NCBI GenBank assembly: GCA_907163375.1
Contig: CAJQUW010005698.1
Location: 62,001-126,000 of the forward strand
Direction: 5' to 3'
DNA from: Prostheceraeus crozeri
Lineage: Eukaryota > Platyhelminthes > Polycladida > Euryleptidae
Length of the DNA stretch: 64,000 nucleotides
Under the pieces are notes generated by a model. The model was not told where the DNA came from, did no database searches, and worked only from the letters and a program-made list of their open reading frames with translations. Positions 9,953 to 20,885 of the stretch are shown here, one piece after another (the stretch's first letter is position 1; each line of letters opens with the position of its first letter). The translations under genes and the position numbers were made by a program.

Positions 9953-11166
9953 AAAGATTCGCTGAAAAGAGTCCATCATTAACCTCAACTTCTACTTTTC
10001 AAGACGCTCGCTTTATTTTCGAATAATTATAATCATCAACTCTAACTCAATACTGCTCCAGCGATGGAAACAGCAATTTTGTCTCAAAAACCAAGAAATT
10101 GAGGTAAACAGGGCTCGACAGGCCGGTTTGAAGAAGAAACCCGGTTAAAAGAAGTAGATTTGAGTTATTATCTACCTAAATCAAGATGACAATTTTCTCT
10201 TTATTACCACTATGAATTTGCTTCATAGCCTGCCTGCCCTGAGGATCTGACTACCACATGCGCTGTTTGTAGGCTTACCCCTCAGCTGAAGTTGGCGTTC
10301 TCATTCAGTTTCTACATTCATCCTTTGCGTACAGATATTGATGCGCATTGCCACAAGTTATTGATCATGGTAACTTTTTGTACTAAGAAGACATTCACCG
10401 ATGGACATTTGTCTGGTCTTGTAGCTTCTCAGTCTGTAGTCTACAATGAACCACTTCCATGGATTCCACGCGTTCATTTGTAGCGCATTTCAATTGCATT
10501 AACAATGACGTTTCTCAAATACTGTGTTGTGGACTGATACTGCAAAATTTAGCTGCTTTGTGTGAATAACATAAAAATGATAAGTTGGCAATATTAGTGA
10601 CAACTGCTCATGCATATCCCGCTTTCACAGATGATTTCAAATGTCCTTTATCTTTTGCTTTCAATTCAACATTGCTTGGTTAGAAAGTGCACGACGATCA
10701 TCATGTCATGCCCCTGACGACTGAAGTCACAAAACGAAGATGCGATACAAAATCTTTCTTTTGTATTCCAGCTGTTCTCGGATGTTGGCCTACAAGAAGC
10801 ACACAATGCATAATAGTAATACATATGAAATACACTCTATAATGTAGAGTTTCCATGACAATTATTGACTTTCATTATGAATGCTTAATAAAGATAATGT
10901 ACCTTCCATGCTACAAATCATCAAGAGCAGAACTATATAGAATCGATTTTATAAGAGCTTCGTTCTCTTTAGACAAACAATTGGTAGCCATCATGAGATA
11001 TAGCATTTTCTCATGCTTCTACCCATATGGACAAAAAAATGCGTATATCTATAAAACAGATTTATCAAAAGTTGCGACCTCTAAATCCTCACATGTTCTA
11101 ACACTAGAAGTCTCATGGTGTCAAACTTGATGCTGGATGTAAAGCGATGAAATCCACCTATCTTAC
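9953..11166. other. Intergenic sequence
   Basis: Only short open frames are present, and none shows a recognisable motif. Part may be degraded 5' sequence of the adjacent piggyBac relic. Confidence 0.35.
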
Positions 11167-12520
11167 ATGGCAGCCTCACACTCTGCTGTACGACCAGATC
11201 TGTGTTCTGTGACTGTGTCCGCTGACGGTCGCTCATTTGCTTGCAACATCTTCAAAGTACGCCCCGGTCCTTGTAACGGATGTGCTTTTGATGCTTGGAA
11301 ACTATTCACAGACCACCCAATTACCAAATGTACAACTGAAGAAGCAAGAATAGCGACACTGATTTTGAATTTTCCTATGAAGACCTGGTAGTATTTATAT
11401 CAGCACAGTATGCTCGAGGGATTTATAGGAAAAGGTTAACAGTAAAATTCTTACGAAGCAAAGACTGCGGTCCGAAAATTTTCAGAGAGAAAATGTCCAG
11501 AAATAGATATCAAAGGACGCGAAGTACACGAGTAACCTTACGCTTGTTCCTAATCTTTCAGAAGCGCTGCGTGGACGCATATGCACCTGAATTTAATTTG
11601 ACGATAGACGAGCAATTGCTACCATTGAAAAGTAGATGTAAACTCATGCTATACAAGCCAGATAACCTTCAAGAGATACAATCCAGATAAACTTTCATGC
11701 CAAACAAGTATGATTCATTTGGGTTGAAATTCTGACTCCTTCTTGGAAGTCCAATCAAAATATGCATGCAATATTCTCACTTGGCGCAGATGAATGAGTG
11801 CAAAGGAAAGTCTTTATCGGAAGATGTTGCCATGCACCTTTGTGAAAATATCATTGGTCAAGGATATAAAATCTGCTGTTTCACGTCGTTAACGGCTGTA
11901 AAGTCTCTTACCTCTGTAAAAACATCGATTGTGGGTACCATTCGACAATACAAGCGAGAACTTCCAAAAACTATGGCAACATCATTAAAAGAACTCTATA
12001 AGTCGAAGTTCTTTTGGCAGGATGAATCCAATACCCTTTTCGTAAACTATCAATGCAAGAAAAATCAAAATGTTTGCCTCATTAGCACGATGCATTGGGC
12101 TTTTGACAGTACTCAAAAGAGAACACTAGACATCACTAGACATAATTTCCTTCTACAATGAGAATAAAACAGGCGTGGCCACTCGCAGTATGGTCGAACA
12201 TGTTACACATTGCTGCCATCAATTCTTGGATCATTTACAAAAAGAAAACCAAATCGATGATATCCAGAAGGACTTTTGTCATGATGTTGAATGATGAAAG
12301 GATGGGCCATAAATTAGGCAGCTCAAATCCACACTCTTTGTTGCCATTTGCACTTCAGATGCTTCCACACAAACGCAGAAAGTGTCACCTTCAAGGTGGT
12401 CGGAATAATTCCGTCTCTGTGTGTAATTATTGCGTAAAAGTAACTTGTTGGAAGTGCAGCAGTGGAGCCTCATTACACGTTGTACTTGTACAATGCTTGT
12501 CTTGCGATGAACATAATTGA
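11167..12520 (+). pseudogene. piggyBac-type transposase relic, lineage A
   Basis: Shifting frames yield the family order. First come FDAWKLFTD and FISAQYARG, then IFREKMSRNRYQ (the MSRNRF motif) and NLTIDEQLLPL, which holds the first catalytic Asp. Then GYKICCFTSL follows, where the catalytic DN of the usual CDNFFTS motif is missing. Next are KTSIVGTIR, ELYKSKFFW, VCLISTMH and WPLAVWSNMLHIAAINSW. A C-terminal Cys-rich domain (RRKCHLQG, VCNYC, TCWKC) completes it. Loss of the second catalytic Asp and at least three frame breaks make it dead. The stop codon TGA at 12518-12520 lies inside a 13-bp sequence that recurs at 26177-26189, placing the P-element insertion here. Confidence 0.7.
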
Positions 12521-12525
12521 TCCTA
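12513..12525 (+). repeat. Direct repeat flanking the P-like composite, left copy
   Basis: ATAATTGATCCTA is identical to 26177-26189. Its last 8 bases (TGATCCTA) would fit the 8-bp duplication made by P elements. Confidence 0.55.
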
Positions 12526-12551
12526 GAGTAAATAAGGGACATGTTATTCCA

Positions 12552-12710
12552 ATAGTTGTCTCGGAGGACATCCCAAGGGTCGATGTAACCCAAAGCAAAA
12601 AAGAAGACCACCAAGGTTCTTTGCGAGCGCTTTCAACAGACGCCGTCTGCCATCCTCAAGCAACTGACTTTATTTCATCATGCAGAAGCAATGCAGTCAA
12701 CAGATGATCA
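12552..12710 (+). repeat. P-element left terminal inverted repeat, outer part
   Basis: Starting ATAGTTGTCTCGGAGGACATCCC, this is near-identical to the complement of 26018-26178. It continues at 14102-14164 after the Penelope-like insertion and at 18502-18548 after the Harbinger insertion (AAGTGACGCAC, ATAAGGGGGCAAG). Confidence 0.75.
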
Positions 12711-12847
12711 GATCTCACTAAACACAAAATTTATTATCAGAACAGAATAAGATACAAGAAGATACTACTCACTCTAAAGTTAAAAGTAGGATGCTAAAAG
12801 TGCTGAAACCGACATTAAGACAAAATTAACAAGCTACACGACATTAT

Positions 12848-13687
12848 CGTAAAATCTACCCAAATCAATCTTAGTTTTATTCGAAGACTGAAGTTTACTT
12901 GTCCACAAAGATTCCTTAACAATTCTCTTCTTCCAGACAGGCTCCCTATCGACTATGGTCAACGAATCAACATCAATTCGATGGCCAGTGTCCAGTACAT
13001 GCTTGGCCACTCTGACCTGTCCGCGTCCAACTCACGAATGTTGCGAATATGTTCTGCCTTCCTCTTGTCGATCGGTCTAGATGATTCCCCAACGTATGAG
13101 AAGGAACAGTCTTGGAAGCCACACTTAATATGGTAGACGCAACCCAAACAAAGTGCTGGTGAAGGACGCTTTCTAACCAGAAAATCTCGTAATGTAGATA
13201 CCGGTTTGAGTGCAATGTTGACATTAAACGCAGCCAACTTAGATTTGATAACGTCACTTATACCAGGCACAAACGGAATGGAACCAGTAATCTGTCTTCG
13301 CTCAGCACTCCTGCTCGTGTCACCATCCAGTGAACGTAATTGCTGCTCAATTTCTCTAGTTCGGTAGCCGTTCGCCAAAAGTGTGTTCCTTAAATTCCCA
13401 AGTTCTTCACCGATTGTCGACTCCGAACAAAGACGAGAAGCACGTAATCCAAGTGATTTGACAAAACCACCGAATACATTGCGAGGATGACATGAGGATC
13501 GATTGAGGTACAAGTTTGAATGCGTAGGTTTCCTATATACCGAGAAAACCGGAGAACAACCGTTTCTGTCAATCAGCATGTCCAAAAAGGGGATCTTTCC
13601 ATCCATTTCAAGCTCCATGTTGAAACGAATAGAAACCACTCGTGAATTCAGAAGTATCAAGTCTACCATATCAAGTGTGGCTTCCAA
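12848..13687 (-). pseudogene. Penelope-like reverse transcriptase C-terminus and GIY-YIG endonuclease
   Basis: The minus strand gives the end of the reverse transcriptase (FNMELEMDGKIPFLDMLIDR, then YRKPTHSNLYLNRSSCHP). A linker follows, then an endonuclease domain with CVYHIKC and FSYVGESSRPIDKRKAEH, matching the YVG-S-R---R--EH pattern of the Penelope GIY-YIG domain. One indel near 13010 shifts the frame relative to the plus-strand copy. Reading on in the new frame reaches LGRFYDNVV and a stop near 12848. The 5' part of the gene is missing. Confidence 0.75.
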
Positions 13688-13967
13688 GACTGTTCCTTCT
13701 CATACGTTGGGGAATCATCTAGACCGATCGACAAGAGGAAGGCAGAACATATTCGCAAACATTCGTGAGTTGGACGCGGACAGGTCAGAGTTGGCAAAGC
13801 ATGTACTGGACACTGGTCATCGAATTGATGTTGATTCGTTGACCATAGTCGATAGGGAGCCTGTCTGGAAGAAGAGAATTGTTAAGGAATCTTTGTGGAC
13901 AAGTAAACTTCAGTCTTCGAATAAAACTAAGATTGATTTGGGTAGATTTTACGATAATGTCGTGTAG
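13667..13967 (+). pseudogene. 5'-truncated Penelope-like GIY-YIG endonuclease, inverted copy
   Basis: It starts within YHIKCGFQDC and contains FSYVGESSRPIDKRKAEH, then an extra base in the CGCAAACATTCG stretch shifts the frame. The remainder (ELDADRSELAKHVLDTGHRI to LGRFYDNVV) ends with TAG at 13965-13967. The 3' tail to 14101 is non-coding and mirrors 12711-12845. Confidence 0.7.
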
Positions 13968-14204
13968 CTTGTTAATTTTGTCTTAATGTCGGTTTCAGCA
14001 CTTTTAGCATCCTACTTTTGACTTTTAGAGTGAGTAGCATCTTCTTGTATCTTATTCTGTTCTGATAATTAATTTTATGTTTAGTGAGATCTGATCATCT
14101 GCAAAGAGGTTTGATAGTTTATTATTAGTTAGTCTAGAGAGCCGACAAGCGTGTGAATCAGTTAGGCTACAGTCACACTGTCGCGCTCGATCGTCTGCAA
14201 CAGA

Positions 14205-14520
14205 GGCCCGAGGGCCCCCGATCATACCCCAATAATAGCGCCGATTAACCCCGATATTTTCATCGCCATGAACTAAAAAAAGTGTGAAAATTATGACGAT
14301 GGAGCACGATACGTCCCGTTAAAGGCACGATACGCCCCGATCGTTCCCGACCGCGCGCGGGACGCGCTCAACTCAACGGCCCGCATCGCGTCAGCGCCAC
14401 CACGATGGCACCCCCGACTCACCGCGATGCGCCGCGATGGGCCTCGATAAAGGCGCGATGAAACCACGGTGCGTCCCAACGCGCCCCGGTGAACCCCGAC
14501 TCACCGCGATGCCATCACCG
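14205..14520. repeat. Left subterminal CCCCGAT motif cluster
   Basis: At least three CCCCGAT copies and several one-base variants (CCCCGAC, CCCCAAT, GCGCGAT) are scattered here. They are candidate binding sites for the element's own proteins. Confidence 0.5.
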
Positions 14521-14806
14521 CAATGAAGGAGGGAAATATGACGAAAATGAAGTACTTCCTATTTTTAGAAACTGACGTGATAATGCAGACATGAAATTTT
14601 ATTCATACCGAGTGCTCGTCACAACGCAAGCTTTTAGCGCCAGACTAATCATTTGATTGGATATGCTTGCAGAGAAACTACACTGAAACGTCAATCGAAT
14701 CGCGTTTTGAATGAAGAGTGACTAGTGAGTCATCAGTCTCATCACTCACCGACAAGACTTCGAAGCAGCAACACCTGTCCAAGACTCCGAGACCACACAA
14801 CTCATC

Positions 14807-16159
14807 ATGGCCAAGACCAAGAAGATTGGCAAGCATCAAGGCAGCGAGCAGGGCAAGCACCAAGCACCGCCTGTCCTCCTGCCATCACGACCGCCGACAA
14901 GGGAAGAGGAGGAGGAAGCAGCGGAAGGAGACCACAACGGCGGCGACGAATTCGCAGAGGGACCACGAGATGCAGCAGCAGAAGCGCCACCATCATCACC
15001 ATCACGCCAAAGAAGCCCTGCCGCGAAGGCCCCACCGAAGAAATTGAGAAAGGCTGTCAACTTCCCAAACGATAAAGAAGACGAGGCCATGGACTGGTAT
15101 AAAGAACACATGTGCCTGTACGACAGACAGGACTAAGACTGGAAAAACGTCACCAAGAAGGAGGAGCTGTGGCAGGGCATGGCGAGGTGCCTCAACGTAG
15201 AAAGAGACACTCTGTTCAACTTTCTACACCACCAGCGCGACATCTACGTGAAGGAGCGCAAGCCCAAACACTCTGGCTCGGCCTACAAGCAACTTACTCT
15301 TCGCGTCCAGTGGGTCCTCGAAAGGTTCAACTTCCTGGAGGGCCACATCCACGAACAGCCCACACGTCAGGCCATGCACATAAAGAAAAAGCTGGGCTTC
15401 CTTGCAGCTGCGAGCGGCGCCACCTCCAAGACTACACCCTCCACAGACAGCACAACTACGGCGACGACCGACACCGAGCAAGAAGCTGCTGAAGATCCGT
15501 TGAACGTCGCAGCAATAAGGAAGAAGCTCCTGCGCTCCGAGAACGCATACGTCCAGTACCATGTCCAGCTGTATGAGAATACCCTCTTACAGTTACAAGG
15601 CGACGACCAACTCTTCCGAGACTTTACGCAGCACGTCGCCAACGAAGGCCTCAGGTACGTCGGCCGCCTCCACGAACACCAGCGGAATCAGGAGCGGCAG
15701 CCGCTTGACGCGTTCCAGCCACCGCCGCCACTGCAGAGATCGATGTACTGGCCGCCGGCGCTGTCATCATCGGGCAGTATGTTCGGGCAGGCTCCTCCAA
15801 ATATCGAACGTCTCAGGTACCAGGAGCAGTTTGGCAGCGAAGTTTACTGGGGAACACACGCGTCTCCACAGGACCACTACCACAGCGCGCACAACCCGCC
15901 GCAAAGCAGCTTCATGGCTCCGCCGCCACCGCCTCCACCCATGATGTCAACACCGACGAAACCAATCACGCCGGTCAGAAGTGTGACGGCCACGACGGTC
16001 TCTCAGGGACAACCAACCAGCCGGGGGTCCGAACAGTTGGACGCACCACAGACGCCCTTCCTCGCCGAACTCCAGAACGCCAGCTTTAACATTGATCAAT
16101 TAGTTGCCGACGACAGCATCCTCCAGTCCATCTCAACGACTCCCTCCTCGAACAACTAG
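14807..16159 (+). pseudogene. Harbinger MADF-domain DNA-binding protein with one nonsense codon
   Basis: A single frame of 450 codons runs from ATG 14807 to TAG 16157-16159 and is broken only by TAA at 15134-15136. The N-terminus is Lys/Ala/Glu-rich. The MADF-like domain (about residues 90-170) has AMDWYKEHMCLYDRQ, the stop, DWKNVTKKEELWQGMARCL, then the basic VKERKPKHSGSAYKQLTLR and a WVLERFNFLEGH helix. The C-terminal half is low-complexity and rich in Pro, Gln and Ser, with runs of prolines. Harbinger transposons pair such a Myb/MADF protein with the transposase for nuclear import and end recognition. The rest of the frame is clean, so the lesion is recent or could be a base-calling error. 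Confidence 0.75.
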
Positions 16160-16630
16160 ACAACACCAGTCCAAACAGCCTTTCTCTGTGCTAAAAACGC
16201 ACGGTTAGTTGGTTGTGATTATTTTGTAAGAAAACTTTGAAAAGTGTAATTCGATTTTGAAATAATAATTTTCATTATCTTATATTTTTAAGAATATTGT
16301 AAAAAAAGAATTAGAACTGATTATTATTAATCTATTTTTGAAAAAACTTCGAAAATAAAATGTAATTCAACATATTCTTATTTTTATTTCATTACACAAG
16401 GTAAGTTACGTATTCATTCTTTTTAAAGTGGGGTCCTGAAAAGGACAGGGTTTTAGCATTTAAAAGACTGTACAGTGTACAGATGTACGGGTATGTATGT
16501 AATGTATACACAAACTTTATTAGAATGGCGTTTCGTTAAAAACTTCAAGGCCACTTTACATTAAAAAGAAGTCAAAAAAAATAAAAGTAATATAATTTAT
16601 TATTCAATAAATAATAATATAGTCATAAGT
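16160..16630. other. Spacer between the convergent Harbinger genes
   Basis: AT-rich. A plus-strand AATAAA occurs at 16356-16361, about 200 bp after the MADF stop, and could serve as its polyadenylation signal. Confidence 0.35.
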
Positions 16631-16631
16631 T

Positions 16632-17991
16632 CTATATCATGTCCAACTGCCAGTCCACTGCACCAACATCGGAATAAAGGTACTTGGTGAGCGTTTCTCT
16701 CTGTTTCCGTCCCAGTCGCTCCTCACGATTACCAGCCCAGCCGCCGGCATCAAAAGATGTGAATTGCAAGCCTTCTCTCCATTTTCCTGGAATAATTTCG
16801 TGGGTCTGTTCGTCTTCACTGTCGGCCAGTCGGGCGTGCGCCTGGGGGTAGCGTATCCGCATCAGGTTGTGCAAACAGGCAGCTAACACCATGGTTTGCA
16901 CTCGTTCTGGCTTCTGCGTCATATAATTCAGGAGACAACGAAACTTGGTTGCTAGCATTCCAAAGGCATTCTCTACGACCCGTCTTGCGTGTGACAATCT
17001 GTAATTGAAGACGATACGCGATGCTGAATATCCAGGTCAAGTCTGCTGTACGGCTTCATGCACCATGTTCGCAGCGGGAACGCATCGTCGCCGATGATGT
17101 AGTAAATGTACAAGTTTCTGTGGACGCACATTGGCACGAGCGGAAGTAACAATGATGCCGGCATTTTTATGCGATCTGAGCTTCGAGAATGTTTGAGAGA
17201 AGGAACTCTAAACCTCCCTGACCCTGAACCGCTGTCTGGAACTTGTAGTCCGCGTCAACTAGCGCCATCAGAATGATCGAAAAGAAGTGCTTGTAGTTGT
17301 AGAATTCTGACCCGCCATGAGGAGGGTTTCGTATTCTTATGTGCTTGCCATCGATTGCTCCAACCGTATGAGGAAACTGCCAACGTTCCATGTATGCATC
17401 AGCGACTGCTTGCCACTCGGCCTGGGTTGTTGGCGGGCTCATGACTTCTTCTGCGAACACGTCGATGATGGCTTGGCAGACTTCTGCTACAATGCCAGAA
17501 ATGGTATTGTGTGGCACACGGAAGAGATACATTAATGAATGGTAGATGTCTCCCGTTGCGAGGTACCGTTAGTGTTATGGCTACCTTTAAGTCTGCCTTC
17601 AGCGCCCGTCGCAAGAGGGTGTCTTTCTTCTCGATCCTGGGCGCCAACCGCTGCGTTACTTCCTCCACCAATTCCTTGGGCAATCGCATGAATTGAAGAA
17701 GACGTTCGGGTCTTCGGCGCCAAGCTCTGGAATCAGGTGCGACATGACCACCGACGCATCTCGACGTTGGATCCACTCTCTCACCCAGACAGAACGTCGC
17801 TTTCTATGACGTCTTCGTTGCCGGGCTTGTTGCAGCTTTCTCTCTTCCTCTTCTCTCTCCAGGGCGTCTAGATACTGGTGCAGCAATCTCTTCTGATTTG
17901 GCGTTAGCCTCTTGATCTCGGCGTCGGTGATCTCTTCCTTGTTGTCAAGCTTGTGCAGCAGGCTCTCCATCGTGTTAGCGAATGAAAACAC
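16632..17991 (-). pseudogene. Harbinger DDE transposase, frameshifted
   Basis: The minus-strand ATG at 17991 opens a charged helical N-terminus (LHKLDNKEEITDAEIKRL). Frames then shift near 17690, 17560 and 17170. The conserved core reads AIDGKHIRIRNPP (first Asp), ALVDADYKF (second Asp), GDDAFPLRTWCMKPYSR, and ARRVVENAFGMLATKFRC (Glu), followed by VLAACLHNLMR. These are the DDE_4-type Harbinger signatures in correct order. All three catalytic residues persist, but three frameshifts prevent one protein. It faces the MADF gene tail to tail. Confidence 0.85.
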
Positions 17992-18049
17992 AAGCCACCT
18001 CTCCCCTTTTTATATAATCCCACTTGAAAGGTACTAACACATCGTGCTT

Positions 18050-18480
18050 TATTGGAATTTATCGGGGCTCAGTGGGGCTATTCGGGGTTCATCGGGTTAT
18101 TATCGGGGCTACTTGTCATAAATCGTATCATATCGCCGCAAAATTCGGGGTTTGTCGGGTGAACATCGGGGTTACATCGCGTTATGTCGTGGCTGACATC
18201 GGGCCTTGTCGGGGATGCAGATATCCCCGATCCTACACCGAAAAGCCCCGTTCTTAACCCCGATGATTTCCGATCTGAGCCCCGATGATTCCCGAATAGC
18301 CCCGATGAGGTGTTACTTGCCGTCCAACTAGTTTCCCAAACTACCGCTACGGCGATGTCAGCCCTCTCCCCGATATTTAGGACGATAAGACGGCGATCTG
18401 ACCACGATAGACCCCGATCATAAACCCGATTGACCCCGATCGTCACGATGACCTCCGATGACTCCTTATCGTGGTCCATC
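18050..18480. repeat. Right subterminal CCCCGAT/ATCGGGG motif cluster
   Basis: About seven CCCCGAT copies sit between 18220 and 18440. At least three ATCGGGG copies lie between 18055 and 18180. Density far exceeds the rest of the window. Confidence 0.55.
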
Positions 18481-18654
18481 CCCGACAGTGTGACTGTAGC
18501 CTTAGGGAAAAGTGACGCACGACGGCGTCATCAATAAGGGGGCAAGTAACACAATAAGAACATCAGCAGAGTTGTCGGTACGCGATACAAGCAAACTATA
18601 GTTAACGATATAGCATCCATCCGTCCATGCTCGTCGTTTTTTGTGATTGCAAAT

Positions 18655-20839
18655 ATGGTGAAATCGTGCTCAGCCTACAACTGTACTCGACGTCAGGGTC
18701 AAGATAAAACAATGACATTTCATCGGTTTCCGTTCAAAAATAAGATCCTTCTTTTAAAATGGTTAACATCACTCCGTAGAAAAATTTTTTCGCCGAATTC
18801 CAACGACGTTTTGTGTAGCAAACACTTCAAGAGGATTTTGAGCTCGGGGAATATCGTCAACGTAGACGTCTTAAAAAGGATTCAGTCCCTTCAGTGTTTG
18901 AGTTTCCTACCCATTTAATGAAAGTACAGACGATACGGCGACCACTTAAGCGACGATACGAAGAAATAGAATCCGCGCCTCCTAGTTCGACAGATCTAAA
19001 AAAGCGCATTCGTTTGGATCATTCATACTGCACTAACAGCAACGTGTTCGACGATGTTAGTCGACTGAAATCGGAAAATTCCAAATTGAAGTGAAAAATT
19101 CGACTTCTTTTACGAAAAGTTCAACGTAAAACTAGACGTGTGAAATCGTTGTGTGATCTCCTTAGACAAGCGAGAGAAAAATTTTCTTGATTGTGATACA
19201 GTGAATATTTTGTCAGATTCCTTTTCTGACTGCACGAAATCTCTTTTTCTCAACGCAGTAAAACAGTCAAGTGTTCATAAAAATCAACGACGTTATGAAG
19301 ACAAAAATGTGGTTAACTTTGCCGTCACGCTATATTTTTATTCGCCGAAAGCTTATAGATTTGTACGTCGAAAACTTGGTTTGCCACATCCATCTACGTT
19401 ACGAGAGTGGGCTACGCCGATTGACTGCGAACCAGGTCATTTGCAAGAAATATACAGAACTTTAGCTGAATATGTTGTGAAAGACCAAGGATATTCTGAT
19501 TGTGTACTTATTTTTGATGAAATGTCTCTTCGCAAAGATATCGAATGGGACCCGAAGCGTCACAGATACATGGGCTTCGTTGATTATGGTGCGGGACTTA
19601 TAGAAGGTAAGCTTGCTTCGAATGCCATGGTATTATGTTAGTTGGTCTTCAGCGGCATTGGAAAACCCCAGTTTCTTACATTTTCACCAATAATTTGACA
19701 GGGACTGTATTGGCAGATTACATTAAGCAGATCCTTGAGCAGACCAGTGAAGCAGGGCTTACGGTTCATGCTGCAATTTCCGATGGTACTTCCGTAAATC
19801 TTGACGCAACTTCGAAACTTGGTGTACAGATTAAGGCGTCTAAAGACGAACTTAGACCCCTAAAAACATTTTTTCAACATACAAGCAGAGCCGACCAAAG
19901 AGTTTTTTGGATATGTGACGCCTGTCACATGTTAAAATTAATTCGAAATTTGTTAGCCGAGTGGAAAATATTGACACGCATTAAGGATGGCCATAATCAG
20001 TTTATAAGATGGGAGTATATTAAGTAGCTTCATAAACTTCAACAAGCGGATAGCCTACATCTTGCTAACAAGATAAAGGTCAAGCACATTAATTATAAGA
20101 ATGTTATCATGAAGGTAAATATTGCGGCACAAACACTCAGCTCATCTGTCGCTAAAGCGATTGATTTCTTACGAGATGATCTTAAACTACCGCAATTTCA
20201 AGGTAGCGCTGCAACAACTGATTTTATACGCAAAATTGACAGATTATTTGACATACTAAATTCCAATCACCCGCATGCGAAAGGATATAAATCACCCTTG
20301 AAAATGACCGCTTATGGCGACCGTTTTTAAATGAAATGATAATATACTTAAGAACACTTCGTGATCAAAACGGAAAATTTTTGAGTTTTGGACGTCGTCA
20401 TACGCCTATCGATGGATTTTGTACCACTATAAAATCCGTCTTAGATTTGTCAACAATTCTTTTAGGAACCAATAGATTGTCGTATTTGCTTACCTATAAA
20501 CTATCTCAAGATAGTTTAGAAACTATTCTTCAGCAAAGTTAGACAAAGAGGCGGGTGGAATAATAAATCCAACTGCTCGACAATTCATTTATTCCATGCG
20601 TAGTTTATTGATAGCAAATACAATTACTGCTTCACAGAACGCAAATGTACGTGCTCGAGATTCATGCACAAATATTGAATTGTTTATTCGCGACAAACGC
20701 GTAAACAAGCCAAAGACTAATCCTGATTTTCATTTTGGATCCATGGCAGTAAATGATGATGAATTACCGATAGATGACTGGTTCCAATTTACGTTTAACG
20801 TCTCAGATACAGACTGGCGTTCTCATTGTCTGTATTACA
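18655..20839 (+). pseudogene. P-element transposase (THAP type), N-terminal and central parts
   Basis: ATG 18655 begins a THAP zinc finger of C2CH type: Cys5 and Cys10 in MVKSCSAYNC, FHRFPFKNK, then LCSKHF. A one-frame shift later, the AVPTIF-box equivalent SVPSVFEFP follows. A coiled-coil-like basic stretch comes next, then the RNase-H core: VLIFDEMSLRKD (first Asp), AAISDGTSVNL, and WICDACHMLKLIRNLL, the P-type DPCHM--L-RN motif. At least five frame breaks and stops are present. The coding frame stops at 20831-20839, exactly where the hAT element enters, and resumes at 24850 (HCL|YYIAGFVSRR). Confidence 0.8.
20832..20839 (+). repeat. Left target duplication of the nested hAT
   Basis: GTATTACA, identical to 24850-24857. 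Removing the hAT and one copy restores the P-element reading frame. Confidence 0.95.
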
Positions 20840-20861
20840 CAGGGCATATTTTAACATATAT

Positions 20862-20885
20862 ACTACGGGCCAATTGGCCCGTAGT
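20862..20885. repeat. 24-bp perfect palindrome in hAT left end
   Basis: The centre is GGGCCAATTGGCCC, 22 bp inside the left terminus. A further ACTACGGGCCAAAGGC copy lies near 20926, giving a cluster of TACGGGCCA sites. Confidence 0.85.

Larger units (their letters stand above)
12711..14101. mobile_element. Head-to-head pair of Penelope-like retroelement copies
   Basis: The two outer parts (about 12711-13130 and 13667-14101) are inverted complements of one another and both carry the 3' end of one retroelement. The left copy, on the minus strand, is longer. The right copy, on the plus strand, is 5'-truncated at the join near 13667. The uninterrupted copy of this locus at 26018-26030 shows the empty site CAGATGATCA|AAGAGG. 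The inverted arms even continue into the flanking TGATCA, so the target duplication is not cleanly definable. Inverted partial copies are a known habit of Penelope-like elements. Confidence 0.8.
14165..18501. mobile_element. PIF/Harbinger element with MADF partner gene
   Basis: A 19-bp perfect terminal inverted repeat (GGCTACAGTCACACTGTCG) is flanked by TTA at 14162-14164 and 18502-18504, the 3-bp TWA duplication diagnostic of PIF/Harbinger. Length is 4337 bp. It carries two convergent genes: a MADF-domain protein (plus) and a DDE transposase (minus). Both subterminal regions are packed with CCCCGAT motifs. It lies inside the P-element left inverted repeat, so it is younger than that element. 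Confidence 0.9.

Noticed and set aside
14678-15111. Several overlapping frames around the MADF gene N-terminus
   Set aside because: They are by-products of GC-rich low-complexity sequence. Only the frame from 14807 continues into the MADF domain.
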